Shown: in pieces, positions 25,734 to 34,361 of the stretch
Layout: each line of letters starts with the position of its first letter
Position numbering within the stretch: position 1 is the stretch's first letter
Position numbers and translations under genes: made by a program
Notes under the pieces: generated by a model
What the model was told of the DNA's origin: nothing
The model's database searches: none
Seen by the model: the letters and a program-made list of their open reading frames with translations, nothing else
Origin: Nitrobacter winogradskyi
GTDB taxonomy: Bacteria > Pseudomonadota > Alphaproteobacteria > Rhizobiales > Xanthobacteraceae
Direction: 5' to 3'
DNA: 64,000 nucleotides
Assembly: GCF_006539545.1 (NCBI RefSeq)
Contig: NZ_BJNF01000029.1
Coordinates: forward strand, 95,768-159,767

Positions 25734-26330
25734 ATGCCGGACCTAAAGAACATCGAGTCGATCTATCTGGTTCTCGGTTTCGTCGTGCCGGGGATGATCG
25801 TCGCCTATGTCCGCGCCCAATTCTTGACCGGCCGCATCCGAACGTTGAGCGAGAACGTTCTCGCCTACATAGTGCTGACGGTCCTCTATTACGGCGTCGC
25901 CGCCCCGTTCGTGGAGTTTGTCCTCACATTCCGCGAGCCCGGCCGCCCGAAGATCTTCGCATGGCTCGGACTGATCATCGTCCTGCCGGCGTTCGTCGGT
26001 CTGGTTCTTGGAATTCTCGGACAGAACGAGTTCTTCCGAAGATTCCTGCAGTTGTGCAGGACCAACCCCATTCACGCCACGCCATCCGCCTGGGACTACA
26101 CGTTCGCCAAGATCCGAGGCGACCAATTCATCATGGTCATTCTTTCGGACGGCGCGACCGTCTCCGGCATCTTCGGCAGTCAGTCGTTTGCATCTTCGGA
26201 CCCGGCTGAACGCGATCTGCTCATCCAGGAGGTCTACGACGAGGAATGCGGCTCCTGGACGAAGCGTACCGAACAAACCGCCATCCTCATTCCCGCGAAA
26301 GAGATCAAGCACGTCCAGATCTGGACATAA
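25734..26330 (+). CDS. DUF6338-like membrane protein
   Basis: A 198-residue protein with an N-terminal hydrophobic segment (IESIYLVLGFVVPGMIVAYV), a second (ENVLAYIVLTVLYYGVAAPF) and a third (WLGLIIVLPAFVGLVLGILG). A soluble C-terminal beta-rich domain follows (AWDYTFAKIRGDQFIMVILS, DGATVSGIFGSQSFASSD) and ends AILIPAKEIKHVQIW. This matches the DUF6338 layout; the function is unknown. The tail resembles small regulatory/ligand domains. First gene of the plus-strand candidate defence operon, 12 bases before the next. It may be a membrane sensor or effector. Confidence 0.65.
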   Translation: MPDLKNIESIYLVLGFVVPGMIVAYVRAQFLTGRIRTLSENVLAYIVLTVLYYGVAAPFVEFVLTFREPGRPKIFAWLGLIIVLPAFVGLVLGILGQNEFFRRFLQLCRTNPIHATPSAWDYTFAKIRGDQFIMVILSDGATVSGIFGSQSFASSDPAERDLLIQEVYDEECGSWTKRTEQTAILIPAKEIKHVQIWT

Positions 26331-26342
26331 AAGGAGTCCGAC

Positions 26343-26525
26343 ATGACCCGCACCAACGATGGATACAAGCCGCCTACTCCTCCCAACATCAGCAACAAGG
26401 GCTATCAGCCCTCGTCGATCCATCAGCCGCTCAAGCCGCAAGGCGGGCACCAGCCGACTGGCGGCTCAAGCCCCAAGGTGCCGACGACCGGAAGCGGCGT
26501 GAAGCCGCCGCCTTCGAAACCGTGA
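26343..26525 (+). CDS. small Pro/Ser/Gly-rich protein
   Basis: A 60-residue, low-complexity, positively charged protein (NDGYKPPTPPNISNKGYQPS, KPQGGHQPTGGSSPKVP). AAAGGAG lies seven bases before the ATG, so translation is likely. No domain is recognised. Its position between the DUF6338 gene and the caspase-helicase gene suggests a linker, adaptor or protease substrate, but that is conjecture. Confidence 0.6.
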   Translation: MTRTNDGYKPPTPPNISNKGYQPSSIHQPLKPQGGHQPTGGSSPKVPTTGSGVKPPPSKP

Positions 26526-26623
26526 TCGGTCCAAGAATTCCCGCTGCCTATGAGTGATGGCGCAGCGGGCGCCAGTCCGAGGCCTCGCAGAAAGCTTGCT
26601 TATCGAATTTCAGGGACGAGAAC

Positions 26624-29600
26624 ATGTCTTTCCGAGGATTGTTCGTTGGCATCGACCGCTATGAATCGCCGACGATCAGCGATCTGAGTTGTGCGCGGCG
26701 CGATGCCACCACGCTGGACGCGCTGTTCGCCGATACACTCGGCGGGGCGTCCCGGCTGTTGACGGAAGACCAAGCCACGCGAGCGAACATCGAAGCTGAG
26801 TTCGCTGCCTTGGCCGGCTGCGATCCCGAGGACACGGTGGTGATCGGCTTTTCCGGGCACGGTTCCGAAACCCACGAACTCATCCCGTTCGACGCCGACC
26901 CCGCGAACCTCGGCACGACGGCGATCCCGCTCGATCTGCTTCAGGATTGTTTCACGCGGATTCCCGCAAAGCGGCTGGTGTTCTTTCTCGACTGCTGTTT
27001 TTCCGGCGGGTTGGGCTCGAAGGTGCTGCAGACGGAGGTCAAGCCGCGTGATCTGAGGTCGGCCGAGGCGAAGTTGGAAAGCATTGCCGGCAACGGCCGG
27101 CTGATCTTCACGGCATCGCGCGCCGACCAACCGGCTTTCGAGAACACCAAGCAGGGACACGGCTTCCTCACATTGTATCTGATCGAGGCACTGAGGGGCG
27201 CCGAGGAAGTCGTCCAGGCGGCGCGTATTCCGATATACCGCCTGCTCGAACACGTCTCCGCGCGCGTAGCGTCGGCGGCAGCGCAGTTCGGACTGCAGCA
27301 GCACCCGACGATGAAGGGCAACATCGATGGCGATCTGCATTGGCCGGTCTTCATTGAAGGTCCCCGCTTCGCCGCTGCCTTTCCGGATCGCCGCAATGTG
27401 ACGGTGACGAGCGAATTGGGAAGCCTGGCGGCCGCAGGTTTTCCCGAGCAACTGATCGCTTCCTGGGCGACCGCCATCCCGTCGCTCAATTCGCTGCAGG
27501 TTACGGCGATCAACGAGTATGGCATTCTGAAAGGCGATCATCTTGTCGTCTCCGCTCCCACGTCGAGCGGAAAGACCATGGTCGGCGAGCTTGCAGCACT
27601 CCGCACCGTGCTTGATCGCCGGCGCGCGATCTTCCTGTTGCCGCTGAAAGCTCTCGTTGCGGACAAGCGGAGACATTTCAACGCCGTCTACGGTCCATTC
27701 GGGATCCGGACCATCGAAGCGACAGGAGAGACGGACGACATTTCGCCAATCCTGCGGGGCAAATACGATATCGCTCTTCTGACCTACGAAAAATTTGCGG
27801 CGATTGCCCTCACCTTCCCGCACGTGCTCGCCGGCGCCGGCGTGATCGTCGTCGACGAAGCCCAGATGATCGCGGACAAGGGTCGAGGCGCCAACCTCGA
27901 ATTTCTGCTGACCCTGATCCGAATGCGTCGGCGCGAAGGCATAGAGCCTCAGACGATCGCGCTGTCCGCCGTCATTGGCGACACCAATGGCCTCGAAAGC
28001 TGGCTCGGTGGCCGATTACTTAGGCAGACCGAACGACCGGTTCCTCTCGACGAAGGCGTCCTGCGGGGAGACGGCACGTTCCGTTTTATCGATTCCACCA
28101 ACGGTCAGGAGAAGATCGAGGGCCCGATCATTCGTCAGGAATACCGCAAAGGATCGAGCCAGGATTGGGTCGTACCGTTGGTTAGACATCTGGTCGGCCA
28201 AGGCCAGCAGGTCATCGTCTTCAGGGAAGTGAAGGGAGAAGCGCGAGGCACGGCGGGATATCTAGCCGAGTCAATCGGGCTTCCTCCTGCCCGCACCGCC
28301 ATGGATCGGCTGCCGATTGCCGACGCGTCTTTGGCAAATCAGGATCTCCGCAAAGCCATGGCGGGAGGCGTGGCTTTTCACCACGCCGACCTCACGCCGG
28401 AGGAACGCCGGGTCGTCGAGGAGGAGTTTCGCCGTCCTAATTCAGGCCTCCGCGTGATCGCGGCGACAACGACGCTCGCGATGGGTGTGAACACGCCTGC
28501 CTCGTCCGTCGTGATCGTCGGACTTATGCACCCTGTTGACCAGCCATATTCGGTTGCCGAATACAAGAACCTCGTCGGACGTGCAGGTCGCCTGGGATTT
28601 TCGGAAAAAGGATCTTCCTACATTTTGGCCACGGACGGTCATGCCGAATACGGGTATTGGAGCAACTACGTCACCAAGACTCCGGAAGACCTCGCCTCCA
28701 GGTTTCTGGACGACACCACGGATGCGAGGTCCCTCATCGTGCGGGTCGTGACCTCCTTAAGCAGGCTGAATCCGAAAGGGGTCGGCAGCGAAGCCATCGT
28801 CGAGTTTCTGGAGGCCAGCTTCGGAGCATTCCAGGCCGCAAGGACGCGTTCCGGCTGGAATTGGGACAGGAACGATCTGCTCACGGCCCTTCAGGATCTT
28901 GAGCGCAATGGGCTGCTCTTGCAGGCAGAAGGCCTTTATACTCTCACGGATCTGGGTCGCTTGGCCGGCGAGAGCGCCACTGAAGTCACATCGATCGTCC
29001 GCCTGGTCGAATGTTTGCGGAAGATACCGGCCAACCAATTGACCGATCCGAATCTCATCGCGGCGACTCAGATCACCTCCGAACTGGACGACTTGGGTTT
29101 TCCGATCAACAAGAAGTCGACTCAGAAAGAGCCCCAGGCCTGGATCGGCGAACTTCGGCCCCAAGTTTCCGGCGCGGTGCTCAATGCTTTCCAGAGAGAA
29201 CTCATCGACAATCACACCGCAACAATCCGCGCGAAGAAATCCGTTTCGTGCCTGATGTTCGTCTCCGGCCGCCCTATGTCCAAGATCGAAAAGATTATCG
29301 GGCAATTCGGTGGTGCGTTCGGCGGCGCATCCGGACCGATCAGAAGCGTCGCAAATCGCACGTCGGACCTGGTGACGACCACCGCAAAGGTGGCGCAGAT
29401 ACTTCATCCGGATCTTGATCTGGGCGATCGGGTCGGCAAGCTGGTGCTGCGCCTGACCCACGGCATTCCGGGTGCCGCGACCGATCTCGCGCGGGAGTGC
29501 GGATCCGAACTTCTCCGCGGGGAATACTGCGCGCTTGTGAATGCGAACGTGTGCGAGGCCGAGGCCATCGAGGCGGCCTCGGACGCAGCTATTCTCGACT

Positions 29601-29719
29601 GCGTGGGCGGCAACAGAGAGAAATTGTCGGCGATACGTGACGCGGCCGCTGCGATGAAGCGTCGAAAGCAGGCGATGATGATCCTCGCTGCGCCGATCCT
29701 CGAACCCTACGTCGCATGA
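26624..29719 (+). CDS. caspase-like protease fused to a Ski2/Hel308-type helicase
   Basis: A 1031-residue fusion. Residues 1 to about 245 are a caspase-clan C14 peptidase: FVGIDRYES at the first strand, catalytic His79 in GFSGHGSE, catalytic Cys125 in FLDCCFSGG, and QHPTMKGN at the end of the p10-like part. Residues about 275-720 are a superfamily 2 helicase: Walker A APTSSGKT at 311-318, DEAQ box in VIVVDEAQMI, ATTTLAMGVNTPA, and motif VI YKNLVGRAGRLG, typical of Ski2/Hel308. The rest is a helical C-terminal domain. Inferred model: the helicase senses foreign or aberrant nucleic acid and releases caspase activity. Intact, 13 bases before the lipase-like gene. Confidence 0.85.
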   Translation: MSFRGLFVGIDRYESPTISDLSCARRDATTLDALFADTLGGASRLLTEDQATRANIEAEFAALAGCDPEDTVVIGFSGHGSETHELIPFDADPANLGTTAIPLDLLQDCFTRIPAKRLVFFLDCCFSGGLGSKVLQTEVKPRDLRSAEAKLESIAGNGRLIFTASRADQPAFENTKQGHGFLTLYLIEALRGAEEVVQAARIPIYRLLEHVSARVASAAAQFGLQQHPTMKGNIDGDLHWPVFIEGPRFAAAFPDRRNVTVTSELGSLAAAGFPEQLIASWATAIPSLNSLQVTAINEYGILKGDHLVVSAPTSSGKTMVGELAALRTVLDRRRAIFLLPLKALVADKRRHFNAVYGPFGIRTIEATGETDDISPILRGKYDIALLTYEKFAAIALTFPHVLAGAGVIVVDEAQMIADKGRGANLEFLLTLIRMRRREGIEPQTIALSAVIGDTNGLESWLGGRLLRQTERPVPLDEGVLRGDGTFRFIDSTNGQEKIEGPIIRQEYRKGSSQDWVVPLVRHLVGQGQQVIVFREVKGEARGTAGYLAESIGLPPARTAMDRLPIADASLANQDLRKAMAGGVAFHHADLTPEERRVVEEEFRRPNSGLRVIAATTTLAMGVNTPASSVVIVGLMHPVDQPYSVAEYKNLVGRAGRLGFSEKGSSYILATDGHAEYGYWSNYVTKTPEDLASRFLDDTTDARSLIVRVVTSLSRLNPKGVGSEAIVEFLEASFGAFQAARTRSGWNWDRNDLLTALQDLERNGLLLQAEGLYTLTDLGRLAGESATEVTSIVRLVECLRKIPANQLTDPNLIAATQITSELDDLGFPINKKSTQKEPQAWIGELRPQVSGAVLNAFQRELIDNHTATIRAKKSVSCLMFVSGRPMSKIEKIIGQFGGAFGGASGPIRSVANRTSDLVTTTAKVAQILHPDLDLGDRVGKLVLRLTHGIPGAATDLARECGSELLRGEYCALVNANVCEAEAIEAASDAAILDCVGGNREKLSAIRDAAAAMKRRKQAMMILAAPILEPYVA

Positions 29720-29732
29720 TCGGAGGTCCAGC

Positions 29733-30844
29733 GTGCCCAAGAATATCGTGATCTTCTCGGACGGGACCGGCCAGGACGGCGGCGCCCGTCCGGAGCAGCG
29801 CATTTCCAACATCTACAAGATGTACCGGATTTCGCGCGACCACGCCGAGAGCGGACCTCGCCGGTTCGTATCGTCCAGAAGCTCATGGGATCCGTCACCG
29901 GTGCGGGCATAAAGCGCAACATCGCGGACTGCTACGAATTCATCATCAACCATTATGAGGAAGGCGACAGGATATTTCTGTTCGGGTTCAGCCGAGGTGC
30001 CTACACGGTCCGCAGTCTCGCCAATCTGCTGATGCTCTGCGGCGTACCGACAAAGATGCCGGACGGGCCTTTGCACCGATACCGCAAGGCAGTTAAAGAC
30101 ATCGCATGGGAGGCCGTGGACACCGTCCTTGAACACGGCGCAGGCCATCCGCGGGAAGACTTCGAGGGTGAGCGCCTAGAGCTCGCCCGCCGTTTCCAGA
30201 CCAAATACGGCTCTGGCGACGGGACTGACGCCAACGCCGCAGCCTACTTCGTGGGTGTGTTCGATACCGTTGCCGCACTCGGCGCAGCAGGCGGCCGTCG
30301 AGTCGCGATCCAGGCCGGCCTGACGCTCGCCGTCGCCGCAGCGGCGTTTCTGGCGTCGTTGGTGCCGGCGGCGATCGTGGGCATCATCACCGCGATCATC
30401 AGCGATGCCGGTCTTCTCCGGGGCTTCATCGTGCCCGCCTGGTTCGTCACGCATATCGCGATGATCGCCGCCGTGGTCTGGTTCTGGAAACATCAGACGG
30501 CGACGTTGCGGAAGCCGATCTACGACTTTCCCAACAAGGGCGATACGCCGCGCTCCCACATCGCCGAATGGACGGGAAAGAATTTTGACCGCCTTCTCAG
30601 CAAGCACGTGAGGTTCTCACGTTCCGCAAACGCCATCGACGAGACGCGCAAGGACTTCCAGCGCGTGGGCTGGGGCGGCACGGAGCCTCCGGTCCACCCG
30701 CCGACGCCAGGCGTTCCACGCCTCATCCAGATGTGGTTCGCCGGCAATCATTCCGACATCGGCGGATCATATCCGGAGCCGGAGTCGGTATCTTATTCTG
30801 TGATTAGCCGGGGAACCAAATCAATCCAGAGAACGCGCACATGA
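29733..30844 (+). pseudogene. DUF2235/Tle1-like alpha/beta hydrolase, damaged at both ends
   Basis: GTG 29733, after GGAGG, starts PKNIVIFSDGTGQDGG, QRISNIYKMYR, the normal DUF2235 opening, and hits a stop about 55 codons later. From about 29870 the next frame continues as VQKLMGSVTGAGIKRNIADC, FLFGFSRGAYTVRSLANLL (GxSxG nucleophile), YFVGVFDTVAALG (catalytic Asp) and WFAGNHSDIGGSYPEPES (catalytic His). The segment that should contain YDxGLG is gone, implying a small deletion plus frameshift. There is a paired hydrophobic stretch (about 30320-30490). Homology stops at 30786; the last 19 codons are foreign, overlapping the convergent helicase gene. Family members are phospholipases. Confidence 0.75.
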
Positions 30845-33061
30845 TGCGATCGCGCCGACCGCCATTTTATTCTGTTGCGCCCACAATCTTCGGGCGAGGT
30901 GTTCCGGCACGGCCTCGCGGAATTTTCCGATCTTGATGTTGGCTACGAATTCCGCGACGGCTGCCGGATCTAAATCGTGCATCGCCCCCAGCGTCGCCAA
31001 GATGGGCCGCAACTCGGTCTCATTGATCTTGGAGACCGACACGCCCAAGTCGTGCACGCCGGAGGCGAGACCCGCCATCGCAAGGGCCGCGCTGAAAACG
31101 GCAGTCACCTGCGAGCCCCTCCAAAGGAACGCGTGCATGTCCCGGTCTTCGGAGACGAGCGAGCGGCGGTCGAGACGCAATAACCGGAAGGTCGCCCTTC
31201 CCTCCGCCAACAATTCTTTTGCTTTCTCGTCAAGATAAGATGGCACGTCGTCTGCCAGATAGACCGCTCGCATCTCGGCGATCAGGCGATCGTGGGCGGG
31301 CTCGCCGGCAGACGGCTCGAACCGCGGCACGACGCCGCCTGGATGAGCCGCAACGACCAAAGTCTTCGTCTGCTCGTCAAGATCATGAATGATCCATCGT
31401 TGGCCGGCGAACACGACGAGGCCGTCCTTGTGGACGGGGTATGTGATCGGCAGCGTTCCCAAGGTCCGGCCCCCGACCGTCAATCGCCACTCCTCGCCCG
31501 ACTCGAAGACGGCGAAGAAGCTGCGCGACTGGACGGTCTTTTCGCCTTCCTGCGCCAGCATCAGGGTGCCATCCGGAGCCTGCTCGATGAAGCGGACCTC
31601 CTTGGCCGCGAGGTGCCTTAACAGGTTCGCAAAGTCAGAAGCACCGACCGATGAAAACGGACCGCGCCCGCAAAGCAGATCGAATAGCGGCTTAGGCCGC
31701 ACGCCGCCACGCTCCGTGATCACTGACAGGATCTGATGGATCAGCGTGGATGCGATTTCTGGAGCGGCACCCGCCTCTTCTACGAATTCCTGCAGCAGAA
31801 GCCGGACCACGGCGACCGACCTGATCGTGTTCGGTCGGAGCCTGTCCATGATTCCGGATTTCTGCGTGATTTCCGGCTCTCTCAGATAGATACGCAGAAC
31901 GGACGGCGTCCCTCGGCGCCTGCCCGTCCGCCCCAACCTCTGCCGCAGCGAAGCCAGTGACCGCGGAGCGCCAATCTGCGCCACCGACTTCACCGATCCG
32001 ATGTCGACCCCGAGCTCAAGCGTGGACGTGCAGACTGCCGTCGTCGGGAGCTTCCCATCCTTCAGACGCTCTTCGAGTTCTTCGCGCAGAACCTTCGATA
32101 GGCTTCCATGATGCGGATAGAATTCGTTCGGAACGTTGGACTTCTCGGACCTGAGCCGAAGCCGGTCAGCGGCGGATTCGACAGTCCGGCGCGATCCACC
32201 GAAGACGAGATTGTTCTCGCCCCGCAGTGTCGCGAATAGGTGGTCGGCAATGTAGTCTAGCGCGATCCTATGAGGTACGTCTTCTACCCCCTTCACGCCG
32301 CCTTCGGCATGGTCCGGGTCATCGAGATCCGGAGGCTCGACATATCCCCTGATCTGGAGGCGGAGCTCGGGGGCATCCGATTTGGCTTTGAGTATCTCGA
32401 CGTGCTGCGGATCTGTAGGTCGAAGCCACGCGGCGGCCTGGTCGAGATCGCCGATTGTCGCGGACAGTCCGACTCGCCGGGCGGGCCGGTCCGACATCGC
32501 ATCTATACGGCGCAGCAGACTGGCGACGTGGAGGCCACGCGGACCCTGCAGGAACGCGTGAACTTCGTCGATGACGATGAACTCGGCGGACGACAGCAGG
32601 CGCCTTGCATCGGCCGGCCGGCGCACCAGCATCGCCTCGATCGACTCCGGCGTGATCAGGGCGATGCCATCAGGCTTCGCCATGGCCTTCTTCTTCTCGG
32701 CCTGGGGCGCGTCGCCATGCCATTTGACGACCGGAATCTCCATGCTGTCGCAGAGTTCTTCGAGGCGTCGAAACTGGTCGTTAATGAGCGCCTTCAGCGG
32801 GCTGATGTAGAGGACGGAGAACCCCGACGCCTTTCGTTCGGCGGTCGAGGTTAGTATAGGCAGAAAAGCAGCTTCGGTCTTCCCTGCAGCCGTAGACGCC
32901 GCGATCAGAACGTCGCGATCGCTTTCGAGGACGGCGACGATCGTCCGCGCCTGGATCTCGCGAAGCTCGTCCCATCCCTGATCGCGGATCCAGCGACGGA
33001 TTTTCGGATGAAGCCGGTGATAAGCGGCTTCAAGCCCCGATGCGGAGGCTTGTGAGCTCAT
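30821..33061 (-). CDS. sngC: Lhr-like DEAD/DEAH helicase of a Shango-type system
   Basis: A 746-residue superfamily 2 helicase. Walker A AASTAAGKTEA (residues 55-65), DEVH box in FIVIDEVHAF (165-168), SAT in GLSATIGD, motif V TSTLELGVDIGS, motif VI LRQRLGRTGRRRG. The C-terminal part resembles Lhr-like helicases. The preceding two genes encode a DUF2791 ATPase and a TerB protein, which together match the three-gene Shango anti-phage system (TerB protein, ATPase, helicase). The start overlaps the ATPase gene by 32 bases. Likely DNA-translocating or unwinding component. Symbol assigned by content and order. Confidence 0.8.
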   Translation of the reverse strand: MSSQASASGLEAAYHRLHPKIRRWIRDQGWDELREIQARTIVAVLESDRDVLIAASTAAGKTEAAFLPILTSTAERKASGFSVLYISPLKALINDQFRRLEELCDSMEIPVVKWHGDAPQAEKKKAMAKPDGIALITPESIEAMLVRRPADARRLLSSAEFIVIDEVHAFLQGPRGLHVASLLRRIDAMSDRPARRVGLSATIGDLDQAAAWLRPTDPQHVEILKAKSDAPELRLQIRGYVEPPDLDDPDHAEGGVKGVEDVPHRIALDYIADHLFATLRGENNLVFGGSRRTVESAADRLRLRSEKSNVPNEFYPHHGSLSKVLREELEERLKDGKLPTTAVCTSTLELGVDIGSVKSVAQIGAPRSLASLRQRLGRTGRRRGTPSVLRIYLREPEITQKSGIMDRLRPNTIRSVAVVRLLLQEFVEEAGAAPEIASTLIHQILSVITERGGVRPKPLFDLLCGRGPFSSVGASDFANLLRHLAAKEVRFIEQAPDGTLMLAQEGEKTVQSRSFFAVFESGEEWRLTVGGRTLGTLPITYPVHKDGLVVFAGQRWIIHDLDEQTKTLVVAAHPGGVVPRFEPSAGEPAHDRLIAEMRAVYLADDVPSYLDEKAKELLAEGRATFRLLRLDRRSLVSEDRDMHAFLWRGSQVTAVFSAALAMAGLASGVHDLGVSVSKINETELRPILATLGAMHDLDPAAVAEFVANIKIGKFREAVPEHLARRLWAQQNKMAVGAIASCARSLD

Positions 33062-34361
33062 CGCCGTCTCCGATCTGCTGATCGCCGTCCGGGGCAGTCT
33101 CCTCGTCGGCGTGCTGGTCCGCCGAGACCTGCACCAGCCCCAGAAGGTCCTGCCACTTCGCGCCCGGGTTCTGTTCGAGAACGGAGAGCATCTGCACGAA
33201 GGCCCTGACCGTCGTCCGCGGCGTCCGGAAGTAGGCCTCTCCGATCGTCTGGTCGCAATGCTCCATAAACGCCGGCAGCGCCTCGTCCGGCACCAGGTTC
33301 TTCGACGGGTCGCCGGCGGCGAAGACCATCCGGATGTTCGACAGGAGAACCAGAAGATCTTCCGGGGTCAGGCTTTGAAGCTTCATGACGGGCCCCGAGT
33401 TATTGATCAGCCCTCCGACCGCGAAACGGTTCTCCGCCAGGCGGGATTGCAGGGCTTCGTAGCTGTAAAGTCCTCGCCTGGTGTCCATGAGAAACTCAGG
33501 CGTTCCGCACATCACGAACCCGATGTTCGACGTGTTGCCCTGCAGGGAGTCGTTCACGATGCGAAGTATCTGCTCGAAATTCTGATTTCGTGCCTGGGAG
33601 TTCTGGAGCTTGTAGATGTTGACCATCTCGTCGAACATCACGAGCAGCCCGGCATAGCCGGCCACCTTGGTCAGAGAGGCAAGCGACTTCAACGAGTCGT
33701 ACACGTTGTCGTCGTCGATGATGTTCCTGACACCGAGAAGCTGACGCGCCTCCGTCTTTGTCGAGAATTCGCCTCGCAGCCAACGAAGCGCTGCGAGCTT
33801 GAGCTCTTCGTTCGAGGTCTCGCTGCCCCGCCAATAAGCGTTCAGAACCGTCGCAAAGTCGTAACCGCCGACGAATTCCTGGATCGGCGCCAACTTCTCG
33901 TCGATGACGTTCTCGACCGAAACCTGACGCTCGCCCGCTTCCTTGACCGCGTCGGTGACCAGGCGCTCTACGATCGCCGCAAGGGCTCCCCCTTCCGGCT
34001 TGGTCCGGGTCGCCATGTTCCGGACAGCCTCAGAATAGAGCGACCTCGCCTGGCCGCCGCTGGCGTGGATGCGTCTGTCAGGCGCGAGGTCCGCATGCAC
34101 GGTGACACATTTGCGCTCCAGCGCTATCAGCCGGATGAGGTTCGCGAAGAACGTCTTGCCGGCACCGTACTCGCCTATCACGAACCTGACCGCGGCCCCG
34201 CCGTCGGCGATCCGATCGACGTCGCGCAGCAGCGCGCCGATCTCGGCGGCTCGGCCAACCTGGATGTGCGCTAGTCCGAGGCGCGGCACGACCCCGGCGC
34301 TCAGTGCCTGGATGATCGTGTCCCGCTCCTTCGGCTTTATCGTCTTGGAGGCCTTGCTCAT
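33030..34361 (-). CDS. sngB: DUF2791 (BREX-type) ATP-binding protein of a Shango-type system
   Basis: A 443-residue P-loop ATPase. Walker A GEYGAGKT (63-70), Walker B LLVMFDEMVNIYK (Asp244, Glu245), a polar sensor-like segment NIGFVMCGTPEFL, and arginine-rich lid YEALQSRLAENRF. This is the BrxC/BrxD-like (DUF2791) fold that accompanies DNA-processing helicases in BREX and related defence loci. It overlaps the TerB gene upstream by four bases and the helicase downstream by 32, so the three are translationally coupled. Probably loads or powers the helicase. Intact. Confidence 0.8.
   Translation of the reverse strand: MSKASKTIKPKERDTIIQALSAGVVPRLGLAHIQVGRAAEIGALLRDVDRIADGGAAVRFVIGEYGAGKTFFANLIRLIALERKCVTVHADLAPDRRIHASGGQARSLYSEAVRNMATRTKPEGGALAAIVERLVTDAVKEAGERQVSVENVIDEKLAPIQEFVGGYDFATVLNAYWRGSETSNEELKLAALRWLRGEFSTKTEARQLLGVRNIIDDDNVYDSLKSLASLTKVAGYAGLLVMFDEMVNIYKLQNSQARNQNFEQILRIVNDSLQGNTSNIGFVMCGTPEFLMDTRRGLYSYEALQSRLAENRFAVGGLINNSGPVMKLQSLTPEDLLVLLSNIRMVFAAGDPSKNLVPDEALPAFMEHCDQTIGEAYFRTPRTTVRAFVQMLSVLEQNPGAKWQDLLGLVQVSADQHADEETAPDGDQQIGDGDELTSLRIGA

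Noticed and set aside
26600..27823. Minus-strand open frame of 407 codons
   Set aside because: It is antisense to the caspase-helicase gene; long antisense frames are expected in GC-rich coding DNA.
33111..34274. Plus-strand open frame of 387 codons inside the Shango region
   Set aside because: It is antisense to the DUF2791 ATPase, which has clear Walker motifs; the plus frame has none.
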